From contig CABXGL010000008.1 in assembly GCA_902511755.1 (NCBI GenBank), forward strand, positions 1 to 53,341: DNA of 53,341 nt. Direction: 5' to 3'. Shown here in pieces: positions 1 through 9,650 of this stretch. The notes beneath the pieces are model-generated. The model was not told the origin of the DNA. It ran no database searches and was given only the letters and a program-made list of their open reading frames with translations. Within the stretch, counting starts at the first letter, position 1; each line of letters opens with the position of its first letter. The stretch comes from an uncultured Bacteroidota bacterium (GTDB taxonomy: Bacteria > Bacteroidota > Bacteroidia > Flavobacteriales > Flavobacteriaceae). The translations under genes were made by a program, and so were the position numbers.

Positions 1-826
1 ATCAGTTGATTATGATGTTATTGAAAAATTAGTTGATTTTGTAATAGAAGGTGGAGTAAATTATATCGTTGTTCAAGGTACAACGGGAGAATCTGCAACA
101 TTATCTGAAAATGAGAAAGTTAAATGTAGAAAAGTTTTTATTAGTGCAAATAAAGGAAGAGTTCCTCTTGTTGTTGGAATAGGATCAAATTATACAGATT
201 CTTTAGTAGATTATATTAAGAAATCAAATTTAATAGGATTTTCTGCGATTCTTTCAGTTGTCCCATATTATAATAAACCTTCACAAGAAGGTGTTTTTCA
301 GCATTTTTCAAAACTTGCAAACGCATCTAAAGTACCAATTATACTATATAATGTTCCTGGAAGAACTAGTTGTAATATGGAGCCTGATACTACAATTAAA
401 CTTGCAAAACAACATAAAAACATTATTGGAATAAAAGAAGCTAAAGGAGATTTAGATCAAATCAAGAATTTAATAAAAAATAAACCAGCAAATTTTCTAG
501 TTATTTCTGGGGATGATGATACTGCTGCTGAAAGCATTTTAAATGGTGCAGATGGTGTTATATCTGTAGCTGCTGGGTCTATTCCTAAACTTTTTACAAA
601 GACAATTAATTATGCTTTAAATAAAGAAAAAAGGAATACTAACATATTATCAGATTTAATAAAGCCATATCTAAAATTACTTTTTGATGAGGGAAATCCA
701 TCTGGGACCAAGGCGGCACTTTCTATATTGAATCTTTGTGAAAATAAATTAAGATTACCATTAATTCCTGTATCAGATAGTCTTTATTCTAAAATAGAAA
801 AGTTTATTTCTGAAAATCCTGAGTAG
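1..826 (+). CDS. dapA: 4-hydroxy-tetrahydrodipicolinate synthase, 5'-truncated
   Basis: Condenses pyruvate with aspartate semialdehyde, the first committed step of the diaminopimelate/lysine pathway in the cytoplasm. The reading frame is open from base 2, so the gene starts upstream of the window; judged by family length only about 20-30 N-terminal residues are missing. Visible family motifs are GTTGES near the start, the catalytic tyrosine in YNVPGRTS (codon 347-349), the Schiff-base lysine in GIKEAKG (codon 434-436) and ISGDDDTA. The ATG at 377 lies inside the barrel between the Tyr and Lys motifs and cannot be the real start. bamD follows after 36 bp in the same direction, an order usual in Flavobacteriaceae. 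Confidence 0.95.
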   Translation, partial: SVDYDVIEKLVDFVIEGGVNYIVVQGTTGESATLSENEKVKCRKVFISANKGRVPLVVGIGSNYTDSLVDYIKKSNLIGFSAILSVVPYYNKPSQEGVFQHFSKLANASKVPIILYNVPGRTSCNMEPDTTIKLAKQHKNIIGIKEAKGDLDQIKNLIKNKPANFLVISGDDDTAAESILNGADGVISVAAGSIPKLFTKTINYALNKEKRNTNILSDLIKPYLKLLFDEGNPSGTKAALSILNLCENKLRLPLIPVSDSLYSKIEKFISENPE

Positions 827-862
827 TTTTTATATATTTACATTCCTTTATAATTTTATTAT

Positions 863-1666
863 ATGTCAAATAAAATATATATATTTTTTCTTCTAATATT
901 TATTAGTATTTCTTTTTCATGTAATGAATTTCAAAAAGTGCTTAAAAATGAAGATATTAAGGTTAAGTATGACATGGCTGAAAAGTATTATGAAAATCAA
1001 GACTTTAGAAGAGCTAGTAAATTGTTTGAACAAATAAAACCAAAATATAGAGGAAAACCACAAGGAGAGAGAATTACTTTTTTTTATGCTAATTGTTTGT
1101 TAAATACTAAAAGTTATGTATTAGCATCTTATGAATTTGAAAGTTTTGCTAAAGCATATCCATTAAGTGAAAAGGTTGAAGATGCCATGTATTTATCTGC
1201 TTTTTCCTATTATAAAACATCTCCTGTTCATAGTCTCGATCAAAATGAAACAAATGAAGCTATTGATAAACTTCAGGTATTTATAAATACCTATCCTAAT
1301 TCTGAAAGAATGTCCTCAGCTAATGATTTAGTTCAAGAGCTTAGAATAAAACTTGAATTTAAGGCATTTGAAATAGCAAAACAATATAATACAATTAGAG
1401 ACTATAAATCAGCAATAATAGTATTAGATGATTTTATTTCTGATTATCCCGGAACTCCATACAGAGAAGATGCTCTTTATTACCTATTAGACTCATCTTA
1501 CGAATTGGCAATCAATAGCATTGACGAAAAAAAATTAGAAAGACTAAAAAATGCGAGAAAGATATATGATGAATTATTAGAAACTTATCCTGAATCTAAA
1601 TATGTAGATAAATCAAATAAACTCTTAGAAACTATAGAAAAAGAAATTACTACATTTGCAAAATAA
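863..1666 (+). CDS. bamD: Outer membrane assembly lipoprotein BamD
   Basis: 267 aa. The N-terminus is a hydrophobic signal ending in a lipobox (SFSC, Cys20), so the mature protein should be lipid-anchored, in the outer membrane by analogy. The rest is TPR-like helical repeats (YYENQDFRRASKLFEQI, YPLSEKVEDAMYLSAFSYY, YPGTPYREDALYYLL) typical of the BamD/YfiO family, which with BamA inserts beta-barrel proteins. Length matches the family. It sits between dapA and rpoZ as in other Flavobacteriaceae. The family assignment is strong; the actual partners are inferred. Confidence 0.92.
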   Translation: MSNKIYIFFLLIFISISFSCNEFQKVLKNEDIKVKYDMAEKYYENQDFRRASKLFEQIKPKYRGKPQGERITFFYANCLLNTKSYVLASYEFESFAKAYPLSEKVEDAMYLSAFSYYKTSPVHSLDQNETNEAIDKLQVFINTYPNSERMSSANDLVQELRIKLEFKAFEIAKQYNTIRDYKSAIIVLDDFISDYPGTPYREDALYYLLDSSYELAINSIDEKKLERLKNARKIYDELLETYPESKYVDKSNKLLETIEKEITTFAK

Positions 1667-1689
1667 TTACTTTCATTTAAAAAAATATT

Positions 1690-2013
1690 ATGGATTTTAA
1701 AAAAACAAATGCACCATTAAATACAATAACTTACGATAGAAATGTAGTTGATGCTAAAACAGATAACATATATGAAGCTATTTCTGTAATTTCCAAAAGA
1801 ACCATTCAAATTAATGAGGAAATAAAAAAAGAGTTGTTGGATAAACTGGAAGAGTTTGCTAGTCCTACAGAAAGTTTAGATGAAATCTTTGAAAACAAAG
1901 AGCAAATAGAAGTTTCAAAATTTTATGAAAAGCTTCCTAAAGCTCATGCTATGGCAATTGAAAATTGGTTGTTAGATAAAATATACTACAGAAATTCTGA
2001 AATTAAAGAATAA
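1690..2013 (+). CDS. rpoZ: RNA polymerase omega subunit, Bacteroidota type
   Basis: 107 aa, matching the Bacteroidota branch of the Rpb6/omega family, which is longer and more divergent than proteobacterial omega. The N-terminal helix region (YDRNVVDAKTDNIYEAISVISKR, about residues 15-37) is the part that contacts beta-prime, and the C-terminus (FYEKLPKAHAMAIENWLLDKIYYR) is characteristic of this branch. It is followed after 2 bp by coaBC, the same adjacency as in many bacteria, so the two are probably co-transcribed and translationally coupled. No RBS-like AGGAGG is visible, as expected in this phylum. Confidence 0.88.
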   Translation: MDFKKTNAPLNTITYDRNVVDAKTDNIYEAISVISKRTIQINEEIKKELLDKLEEFASPTESLDEIFENKEQIEVSKFYEKLPKAHAMAIENWLLDKIYYRNSEIKE

Positions 2014-2015
2014 AG

Positions 2016-3233
2016 ATGTCCATCCTAAATGGAAAAAATATTCTATTAGGTATTTCAGGAGGAATAGCAGCTTATAAGTCTGCTTTTTTAGTAAGATTAT
2101 TAATTAAAAATGGAGCTCATGTACAAGTTATAATGACCCCTAATTCTAAAGATTTTGTAACTCCTCTAACTCTTTCTACTTTATCAAAAAAACCTGTTTT
2201 ATCAGAGTTTTTTAATAAGGATAATCAAAATGAATTATGGAATAATCATGTTGATTTAGCTTTGTGGGCTAATTATTTTATTATTGCACCTGCTACTGCT
2301 AATACTTTATCTAAAATGGCATCTGCTAGAGCTGATAACTTATTAATTGCAACTTATCTTTCTGCAAAATGTACTGTATTTTTTGCTCCAGCAATGGATT
2401 TAGATATGCATAAAAATCAAGCAAACAAATTAAATATTAATAAGTTAATAGATTTTGGAAATATTCATATTCCAGTTAATTCTGGATTCCTTGCAAGTGG
2501 ATTAGAAGGAGAGGGGAGGATGCAGGAACCAAATCAGATAATTGATTTTGTTTCTAATTATATTTTAAAACAGCAAAAACTTTATGGAAAAAAAGTATTA
2601 ATTACTGCTGGACCTACATACGAAGCTATTGATGCAGTAAGATTTATTGGTAATTTTTCTAGCGGAAAGATGGGTTTTGCATTAGCTAATATTGCTGCTA
2701 ATTTAGGTGCAGAAGTTTTCTTAATAACTGGTCCTACTAGCTTATCTGTTAAAAATAATAGAATAAAGTCCTTTCATATTACTAGTGCAGATGAAATGTT
2801 TGAAATTTCTTCTGATTTATTTTTAAAATCAGATATAGCTATTATGTCTGCAGCAGTTTCTGATTTTAAACCTAAAAAAGCAAAAAAAAATAAAATAAAA
2901 AAAGAGTCAAATGGAAATCTTACTATAGATTTGGTATCAAATATTGATATTCTAAAGCATTTAGGTTCTATAAAAAAAACAAACCAGTTACTAATTGGTT
3001 TTGCATTAGAATCTGATAATGAAGTTGATAATGCAATTAAAAAGATTAATAATAAAAACTTGGATGCTATTGTATTAAATTCTCTAAATGATAAAGGAGC
3101 TGGTTTTAATTACGATACTAATAAAGTTACTTTTATAAACAATAAAAATGATTTAACAGAGTTTAAATTAAAAAACAAACTTGAAGTTGCAGAGGATATT
3201 TTTAATGAGATAATTAAACTTAATGATAAATAG
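2016..3233 (+). CDS. coaBC: Bifunctional phosphopantothenoylcysteine decarboxylase/synthase
   Basis: 405 aa. Two-domain enzyme of coenzyme A synthesis: the C-terminal CoaB domain joins cysteine to 4'-phosphopantothenate and the N-terminal CoaC domain decarboxylates the product using FMN. CoaC (about 1-180) shows GISGGIAAYK, His78 in NNHVDLALW, and APATANTLSKMA. CoaB (about 190-400) shows ITAGPTYEAIDAVRFIGNFSSGKMG and AAVSDFKP. Two residues differ from the E. coli pattern: the PAMN motif reads PAMD (Asp128), and the catalytic-loop cysteine is serine (FLASGLEGEGRM, Ser161). I think this is the usual Bacteroidota form, but cannot check. It overlaps the next gene by 11 bp. Confidence 0.95.
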   Translation: MSILNGKNILLGISGGIAAYKSAFLVRLLIKNGAHVQVIMTPNSKDFVTPLTLSTLSKKPVLSEFFNKDNQNELWNNHVDLALWANYFIIAPATANTLSKMASARADNLLIATYLSAKCTVFFAPAMDLDMHKNQANKLNINKLIDFGNIHIPVNSGFLASGLEGEGRMQEPNQIIDFVSNYILKQQKLYGKKVLITAGPTYEAIDAVRFIGNFSSGKMGFALANIAANLGAEVFLITGPTSLSVKNNRIKSFHITSADEMFEISSDLFLKSDIAIMSAAVSDFKPKKAKKNKIKKESNGNLTIDLVSNIDILKHLGSIKKTNQLLIGFALESDNEVDNAIKKINNKNLDAIVLNSLNDKGAGFNYDTNKVTFINNKNDLTEFKLKNKLEVAEDIFNEIIKLNDK

Positions 3234-4119
3234 AATTCTTTTTTTTGTATTTATATTTTTAATAAATATTAGTTATACACAGGAGATTGATTCTAAAGTA
3301 ATTGTCAATTCTGATCAAATTAATCAAACTAATAAATCTGTTTTTTCAAATTTAGAGAAATCAATTACAACTTTTATTAACTCAAAATCATGGTCTGATA
3401 CTAATTTTTTAATTCATGAAAAAATTGATCTTAATATTCTGATTACAGTTTTATCTTATTCAAACAATAAATTTAAAGCCAATTTTGAATTTCAATCTCT
3501 AAGACCAGTATTAAATTCTACTTATCAAACACCACTTTTTAATTTTTTAGATAAGAATGTAGAATTTGAATATGAAGAATTTGAGACTCTATTTTTTACT
3601 GAAAATAAATTTCAATCTGATTTAGTTTCATTATTATCCTATTATATAAATATTATTTATGGGATTGATAGTGATAGTTTTATAAATAATTCAGAAAATA
3701 TTTTTTATAGTAAGGCTCAAGAAATTTTAAATTTAGCTAATCAAAGTGGTCTTTCTAATACTTGGCAGTCTGGAAATTCAGGTGGAAGAATTAATAAATT
3801 TTGGTTAGTTGAAAATTTAAACTCTTCAAACTCTAAAGAATTTAGAGACCTTTTATATAATTATCATGTCAATGGATTGGATTTGATGCATGAAGATAAG
3901 CTATTGTCAAAGCAAAACATTTCATCCTCAATAGTTTCATTAGAAAGAATGAATAGAAGAATTCCAAATTCTATTTTACTTAAAATATTTTTTGAAACAA
4001 AATCAGATGAAATAAAAGACATTTTTTCTTCTGGACCAGATTTTGATACGGTTATTTTATATAATCAATTAAATAGAATGGCTCCTTTCTTTTCTAACAA
4101 GTGGAATAACATTAGATAA
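3223..4119 (+). CDS. DUF4835 family secreted protein
   Basis: 298 aa. A cleavable signal peptide is likely (about residues 1-19, ending SYTQ), which would place the protein in the periplasm or at the outer membrane. The body matches the DUF4835 family as I remember it from Bacteroidota, where it is regularly found between coaBC and recN. No catalytic motif is visible. The ATG lies 11 bp inside coaBC, suggesting translational coupling. The function is unknown; conserved position in this housekeeping cluster suggests a core role, but nothing in the sequence says which. Confidence 0.8.
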   Translation: MINRILFFVFIFLINISYTQEIDSKVIVNSDQINQTNKSVFSNLEKSITTFINSKSWSDTNFLIHEKIDLNILITVLSYSNNKFKANFEFQSLRPVLNSTYQTPLFNFLDKNVEFEYEEFETLFFTENKFQSDLVSLLSYYINIIYGIDSDSFINNSENIFYSKAQEILNLANQSGLSNTWQSGNSGGRINKFWLVENLNSSNSKEFRDLLYNYHVNGLDLMHEDKLLSKQNISSSIVSLERMNRRIPNSILLKIFFETKSDEIKDIFSSGPDFDTVILYNQLNRMAPFFSNKWNNIR

Positions 4120-4176
4120 TTCTTTTTGGATTCATATAATAAACTAAGTTATATTTGATTAAAATACATTAATATA

Positions 4177-5829
4177 TTGCTAACAAAAGTTTCTATAAAA
4201 AATTTTGCTTTAATTGATTCTTTAGAGATTAATTTTTCAAAAGGATTTTCTACAATAACTGGAGATACTGGATCAGGTAAGTCAATTTTATTAAATGCTT
4301 TGTCATTAATAATTGGAAAACGTGCAGACCATACTTTATTAAAGAATAATAAAATTAAATGTGTAATTGAAGCAGAATTTGATTTAAGCAATTTTAAATT
4401 AAAAAAAATATTTGAAAAAAATAACTTGGATTATTTTGATCATTCTATCCTAAGAAGAGAGGTTTTGCCTAATGGTAAATCAAGATCCTTTATTAATGAT
4501 ACACCCGCTAATTTAGATTTAATGAAATCTATTGGAGAAAGATTAATAGATATTCATACTCAAAATGAATCTTTAATACTTTCTAAAGACAATTTCTTTT
4601 TTTCACTAATTGACAATTTATCAGAACAAAATAATATTGTAAAGAATTTTTCACAGAATTTAAACTTATATAAAGAACTTGTCTTAGAGCTAGAAAAATT
4701 AAATAGAATAAATGTTAGTCTTCAAAATGATTATGATTATAATCTTTACCTCTTAAACGAATTAAAAGACGCTAAATTGTTTTTAGGTGAACAAAAAGAT
4801 TTAGAAGAAAATCTTAAAATTTTAAAAAATTCTGAAGAAATAATAACTTCTCTTAATCAAATAGATAATCTAATTCAGACTGATGAAAAAAGTATAGAAA
4901 ATCAGATAAGAAATTTAAATTTTATTTTAAGTAACATTTCAAAATTCTCAGATAAATACTCTTTAGTTAAAAAGAGGATTGAAAGTATTTTAATTGAATT
5001 AGAAGACATAAAATTAGAAATTGTTGGCTCATCATCAGATTTTAACAATAATCCCTTGGAATTAGAGGAGATGGAGTCTAGGTTGAATTTAATTTATAAT
5101 CTTCAGAAAAAGCATTCTGTTAATTCAATTTCAGATCTAATCCAAGTAACTAATGATTTAGAAGAAAAGCTTGAGAGAAATAATAATATAATTATTGACA
5201 TTGAGAATTTAAAAAATGAGATTCTTTTGAAAGAATCTTTATTAAAAGAACAATCAAAAAAAATATCCCTTTCAAGAAAAAAAGTGTTACCAAACTTAAA
5301 ACATAAAATTGAATCTATTTTAGGTAAACTTGGAATGAAGAATTCTTCCTTTATTTTTAATTTAAAAGAATCTGAAAATTATAATAAATATGGAAACGAT
5401 ATTGTTGAAGTTCTTTTCTCAGCTAATAAAGGAATTGATTATTCACCAATTTTTAAAGTTGTCTCTGGCGGAGAGCTTTCTAGGATTCTTTTATCAATTA
5501 AGTCTATTTTATCTAAGCATTTAAATTTACCAACAATGATATTTGATGAAATTGATACTGGAATTTCTGGAGAGATGTCTAATGCTATGGCAAATTTAAT
5601 GTTGAATATGAGTAAAACCATGCAAATTATATCTATTACTCATTTACCTCAAATTGCAGCAAAAGGAGAAAATCAATATAATGTGTTTAAATATCAAAAA
5701 TCAGGAATAACTAATACTAAAATTAAAAAATTAAATAGTGAAGAAAGAATTGAAGAAATTGCAAAAATGCTTTCAGGAGACAATCTTTCCTCTTCTGCAT
5801 TAACACATGCTAAAGAGTTACTTAATTAA
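4177..5829 (+). CDS. recN: DNA repair protein RecN
   Basis: 550 aa SMC-like ATPase involved in recombinational repair of double-strand breaks. Walker A is at residues 29-36 (GDTGSGKS). A long coiled-coil region fills about residues 150-370. The signature motif VSGGELSRILLSIK and Walker B (MIFDEIDTGISG) follow, with the ITHLPQIAA switch region after them. The start is TTG: an in-frame TGA lies at 4156-4158 with no ATG or GTG between, and the family normally begins ML(T/x)xLxIxNFALI exactly as read from this TTG. Confidence 0.95.
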   Translation: MLTKVSIKNFALIDSLEINFSKGFSTITGDTGSGKSILLNALSLIIGKRADHTLLKNNKIKCVIEAEFDLSNFKLKKIFEKNNLDYFDHSILRREVLPNGKSRSFINDTPANLDLMKSIGERLIDIHTQNESLILSKDNFFFSLIDNLSEQNNIVKNFSQNLNLYKELVLELEKLNRINVSLQNDYDYNLYLLNELKDAKLFLGEQKDLEENLKILKNSEEIITSLNQIDNLIQTDEKSIENQIRNLNFILSNISKFSDKYSLVKKRIESILIELEDIKLEIVGSSSDFNNNPLELEEMESRLNLIYNLQKKHSVNSISDLIQVTNDLEEKLERNNNIIIDIENLKNEILLKESLLKEQSKKISLSRKKVLPNLKHKIESILGKLGMKNSSFIFNLKESENYNKYGNDIVEVLFSANKGIDYSPIFKVVSGGELSRILLSIKSILSKHLNLPTMIFDEIDTGISGEMSNAMANLMLNMSKTMQIISITHLPQIAAKGENQYNVFKYQKSGITNTKIKKLNSEERIEEIAKMLSGDNLSSSALTHAKELLN

Positions 5830-5850
5830 TATTATATTTAAATTAAAATT

Positions 5851-6669
5851 ATGTCATATAATCTTTTAAAAGGAAAAAAAGGAATTATTTTTGGAGCTTT
5901 AGATGAAAATTCAATTGCGTGGAAAACAGCAGAAAGAGTTTATGAAGAAGGGGGTGAGTTTGTTCTTACTAATGCTCCAATAGCATTGAGAATGGGTCAA
6001 GTTGATTTACTAGCAAAAAAAACAAATTCAAAACTTATTCCAGCTGATGCTACTAAATTAGAGGATTTAGAAAATCTTATTAATCAAACCATGGAAATAT
6101 TCGGAGGTAAAATTGATTTTGTTTTACATTCTATTGGTATGTCAGTTAATGTTAGAAAAGGAAAACATTATACAGATTTAAATCATGATTGGACGGCAAA
6201 AGGATGGGATGTTTCAGCAGTCTCATTTCATAAATTACTTCAGAGTTTATATAAATTAGATGCAATGAATGAATGGTCTAGTATTGTTGCTCTTTCATAC
6301 ATGGCTGCACAAAGAGTTTTCCCCAATTATAACGATATGGCTGATAATAAAGCTTATTTAGAATCAATTGCTAGAAGCTTTGGCTATTTTTTTGGAAAAG
6401 AAAAGAATGTTAGAGTAAACACAATCTCCCAATCACCAACACCTACTACTGCAGGAAAAGGAGTTAAAGGATTTGATGGTTTTATATCCTATGCTGAAAA
6501 GATGTCTCCTTTAGGAAATGCTACAGCTTTAGATTGCGCTAATTATACCGTTACTTTATTTTCAGATTTAACGAAAAGAGTTACTCTTCAAAATTTATAT
6601 AATGATGGTGGATTTTCAAATGTTGGAGTAAGTCAAGAAATCATTGATATAATTTCACCATCTGATTAA
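5851..6669 (+). CDS. fabI: Enoyl-[acyl-carrier-protein] reductase (NADH)
   Basis: 272 aa short-chain dehydrogenase-type enzyme that reduces the trans-2-enoyl-ACP double bond in each round of fatty acid elongation. The nucleotide-binding start reads KKGIIFGALDENSIAW. The catalytic segment aligns with the FabI pattern: SYMAAQRVFPNYNDMADNK, giving the two FabI tyrosines and the conserved lysine. A SPTPTTAGKG substrate loop follows. It lies 21 bp after recN, a pairing common in Flavobacteriaceae, and is probably read through from it. Confidence 0.95.
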   Translation: MSYNLLKGKKGIIFGALDENSIAWKTAERVYEEGGEFVLTNAPIALRMGQVDLLAKKTNSKLIPADATKLEDLENLINQTMEIFGGKIDFVLHSIGMSVNVRKGKHYTDLNHDWTAKGWDVSAVSFHKLLQSLYKLDAMNEWSSIVALSYMAAQRVFPNYNDMADNKAYLESIARSFGYFFGKEKNVRVNTISQSPTPTTAGKGVKGFDGFISYAEKMSPLGNATALDCANYTVTLFSDLTKRVTLQNLYNDGGFSNVGVSQEIIDIISPSD

Positions 6670-6745
6670 TTTTTTTACTTATTTAGTTCCTAAAATTATT
6701 TATATTAAATTGACTTGAAAAGAAGTGGATTTTTATTAGATTAAA

Positions 6746-7333
6746 ATGAAAAACATTGGCCTTACTGGAGGAATTGGCTCTGGAAAATCTACCGTCTCAA
6801 AAATATTGATCAGTGAAGGTATTCCAGTTTATGACTCTGACTCTAGAGCTAAATTTTTGATGAATTATTCTATTGAATTAAAAAAAAATATAATTCAAAA
6901 ATTTGGCAAAGAATCATATATAAACAATAAATTAAATATAGAATATCTCTCAAAGATTGTATTTAATAATAGATCTGAGATAATAAAGATAAATTCTTTA
7001 GTTCATCCTTTTGTATACAATGATTTTAATAATTGGAAAAAAGGTTATTTTTCAAAATACGTTATTTTTGAATCAGCTCTTATATTTGAGACGGGATCTT
7101 ATAAAAATAATGATTTCAATATTTTAGTAGTTTCAGATCTTGAAAAAAGAATTAAGAGAGTAACAGATAGAGATAATATATCTAGAAATGATGTAATAAA
7201 TAGAATTAGTAATCAATGGAGTGATGATAAAAAAATACCCTTATGTGATTACTTAATTAAGAATGATTCTTTACATGAAACTAATAAAATAGTTATGAAA
7301 ATGATAGAATATCTCAATAAAAAAATTAAATAA
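6746..7333 (+). CDS. coaE: Dephospho-CoA kinase
   Basis: 195 aa. Phosphorylates the ribose 3'-hydroxyl of dephospho-CoA, the last step of CoA synthesis. The P-loop GLTGGIGSGKST is at residues 5-16, followed by the family's VYDSDSRAK motif and the conserved FESALIFE. Length is normal. With coaBC about 3.5 kb upstream, two CoA genes share this cluster. It is followed after 21 bp by the histidine kinase gene; the coaE-kinase-regulator order recurs in related genomes. Confidence 0.93.
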   Translation: MKNIGLTGGIGSGKSTVSKILISEGIPVYDSDSRAKFLMNYSIELKKNIIQKFGKESYINNKLNIEYLSKIVFNNRSEIIKINSLVHPFVYNDFNNWKKGYFSKYVIFESALIFETGSYKNNDFNILVVSDLEKRIKRVTDRDNISRNDVINRISNQWSDDKKIPLCDYLIKNDSLHETNKIVMKMIEYLNKKIK

Positions 7334-7354
7334 TGATAATATTGTTTATATATA

Positions 7355-8956
7355 ATGAATAAAAAGATTTATTTTACTCTTATTTCTATAATGAGTATTG
7401 CTCTTATAGGTATAATTTTAGTTCAAGCCTTTTGGATTAAAACTACATTAGATAATAAGGAAGAACAATTCTCTCTAAATATAAATCAAGCATTAAAATC
7501 AGTTTCTGAACAGATTCAAAATAGAGAATTGAGAGATTATTTAGCTGTATACCAAAAATTAGTGGATAGTATAGGTTCGCCAAAAGAATCCCAACTAACG
7601 GCAGTTTTTAAATATGTTGATAGAAATGAAAATACTAATCAAACTTATATATATTCTCATGGAATATTAGAAGAAGATTATAATATTTCTGCTAAATTAT
7701 TTGAGCCTAATGTTAGTGACTCCTCTTCAATTTTAGAATACAAAGGTTTGAAGACAACAACTATAATTGATGAAGCATTTGATAGAGAAATGAAAAATAT
7801 GAGTAGTATTGAAAGATTACAGAGAGTTGAAAGACTTTCTTTGATGGATAAAGCTAAGTATGCTTCAGTGTTTATGGAACTTGCTGCATTAAAACCTATT
7901 CATAGAAGATTAACTAATGTTGAACTTGAACTTTTATTGCAAAGAGAATTAAGAGATAGAGATATTAATATTCCTTTTCAATATAGAGTTTTTAATGGAA
8001 GTTTTGCTACTAAAGTAGGATCAGATAATTATACAAATTTAGAGGGTTTGAAAAAATATAAATCTCCATTATTTGTAAATGAGAAAGGAGATAGTGACTT
8101 TGAATTAGTTATTGCTTTTCCTGAAAGAAAATTATATTTAAGGTCATCGTTAATTAATTTAATTCTTTTGTCATTATTATTTACTTTAACAATAATTATA
8201 ACTTTTTCTTCCACTATTTATCAAATCCTAAAACAAAAAAAAGTGTCTGAGATTAAATCAGATTTTATTAATAATATGACTCATGAGTTTAAAACTCCAA
8301 TAGCTACAATTAAATTGGCATTAGATGCAATAAATAATGATAAAATACAAAATGACCTAAATAAAAGAAAAAAATATTTAAAAATGATAAAGGATGAGAA
8401 TGAAAGAATGAATTTTCAGGTTGAAAATGTATTGAGAATATCTCAACTTGAAAGAAAAGAAAATATATTAAAAAAATCTATTTGTGATATTCATGAAATT
8501 TTAGAAAAATCTATTTCTCATTTAGATTTATTATTAAAAGATAGAAATGTTGATGTTTCATTAAATTTTTCTGCTATAAATTCCAAAATTTTTGTTTCCA
8601 ATGAAAGTTTTATTAATGTTTTTGTTAATATATTAGAAAATGCTATTAAATATTCTAAAGAAGACCCCAAAATTAATATTGAAACTTCTAATTTAGAAAA
8701 TTCATTATCAGTTAATATTAAAGATAATGGTATGGGAATGAATACTGATGTTAAAGACAAGATTTTTCAAAAATTTTATCGTGAAACAAAAGGAAATGTT
8801 CATAATGTTAAAGGACATGGTTTAGGTCTATCTTATGTGAAAAAGATATTGGATTTACATAATGGCACAATTTATGTAGAAAGTAAAGTAGGAGTTGGAA
8901 GTACTTTTTCTATAAAACTTCCAATAAATAATTTAATAAAAGAGAATGAAAAATAA
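7355..8956 (+). CDS. Sensor histidine kinase (RprX-like)
   Basis: 533 aa membrane-bound kinase. Transmembrane segments lie at about residues 4-26 and 262-285, enclosing a sensor region of roughly 235 residues with no recognisable ligand fold. A short linker leads to the HisKA H-box with His310 (NMTHEFKTPIATIK), then the HATPase domain with N-box (NVFVNILENAIKYS), G1 (DNGMGM) and G2 (GHGLGLSYVKKI). There is no HAMP, PAS or receiver domain. It overlaps its response regulator by 11 bp. It resembles the RprX/RprY system of Bacteroidota; the stimulus is unknown. Confidence 0.9.
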   Translation: MNKKIYFTLISIMSIALIGIILVQAFWIKTTLDNKEEQFSLNINQALKSVSEQIQNRELRDYLAVYQKLVDSIGSPKESQLTAVFKYVDRNENTNQTYIYSHGILEEDYNISAKLFEPNVSDSSSILEYKGLKTTTIIDEAFDREMKNMSSIERLQRVERLSLMDKAKYASVFMELAALKPIHRRLTNVELELLLQRELRDRDINIPFQYRVFNGSFATKVGSDNYTNLEGLKKYKSPLFVNEKGDSDFELVIAFPERKLYLRSSLINLILLSLLFTLTIIITFSSTIYQILKQKKVSEIKSDFINNMTHEFKTPIATIKLALDAINNDKIQNDLNKRKKYLKMIKDENERMNFQVENVLRISQLERKENILKKSICDIHEILEKSISHLDLLLKDRNVDVSLNFSAINSKIFVSNESFINVFVNILENAIKYSKEDPKINIETSNLENSLSVNIKDNGMGMNTDVKDKIFQKFYRETKGNVHNVKGHGLGLSYVKKILDLHNGTIYVESKVGVGSTFSIKLPINNLIKENEK

Positions 8957-9650
8957 TGATAAAAATATTTTATTGGTTGAGGATGATATTAATTTTGGTG
9001 CATTATTAAATGATTTTTTAACTCTTCATTCTTATAATGTTGTTTTAGCAAAAAATGGAATTGAAGGATTAGAAAAATTTAAAAAATCTCAATTTGGATT
9101 ATGTGTTTTAGATGTTATGTTGCCTTTTAAAGATGGTTTTACTTTAGCAAAAGAAATTAGAGAACTTGATAAAGATGTTCCATTATTTTTCTTAACTGCA
9201 AAGACTTTAAAAGATGATGTTTTAAAAGGTTACAAAATTGGTGCAGATGATTATTTAACCAAGCCTTTTGATTCAGATATCTTACTACTTAAAATTAAAT
9301 CTATTTTTAAAAGAAAACAGCTAATAAATAGTAAAGAGATTGTTAAACATGAATTTGAGTTTGCCAAATTTAAATTTAATTCAAAGTTAAGAACATTACA
9401 ATTTGAAACAGAAGCTATTATAAAATTGTCACCTAAAGAGAATCAATTATTAAGGATGCTATTAAACTATCTAAACGATTTAATGCCTAGAGAATTAGCT
9501 TTAGTAAAAATATGGAATGATGATAATTATTTTACTTCAAGAAGTATGGATGTTTATATTGCTAAAATTAGAAAATATCTAAGTAAAGATCCTAGTGTTG
9601 AAATTGAAAATATTCACGGAGAAGGATTTAGATTAATTATAAATAAATAA
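8946..9650 (+). CDS. OmpR-family response regulator (RprY-like)
   Basis: 234 aa. Receiver domain with acidic pair Asp13-Asp14, phospho-acceptor Asp56 (VLDVMLPFKDG), the switch threonine in FFLTAKT and the lysine in DYLTKPFD. The C-terminal winged-helix domain (about 140-230) carries the RELALVKIW and SRSMDVYIAKIRKYL segments of OmpR/PhoB-type DNA-binding domains. Translation is probably coupled to the kinase through the 11 bp overlap. Its stop codon directly abuts the stop of xerD on the other strand, leaving no intergenic terminator. Confidence 0.92.
   Translation: MKNNDKNILLVEDDINFGALLNDFLTLHSYNVVLAKNGIEGLEKFKKSQFGLCVLDVMLPFKDGFTLAKEIRELDKDVPLFFLTAKTLKDDVLKGYKIGADDYLTKPFDSDILLLKIKSIFKRKQLINSKEIVKHEFEFAKFKFNSKLRTLQFETEAIIKLSPKENQLLRMLLNYLNDLMPRELALVKIWNDDNYFTSRSMDVYIAKIRKYLSKDPSVEIENIHGEGFRLIINK

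Noticed and set aside
4149-4391. Minus-strand ORF over the start of recN
   Set aside because: Antisense shadow; recN has complete ATPase motifs on the other strand.
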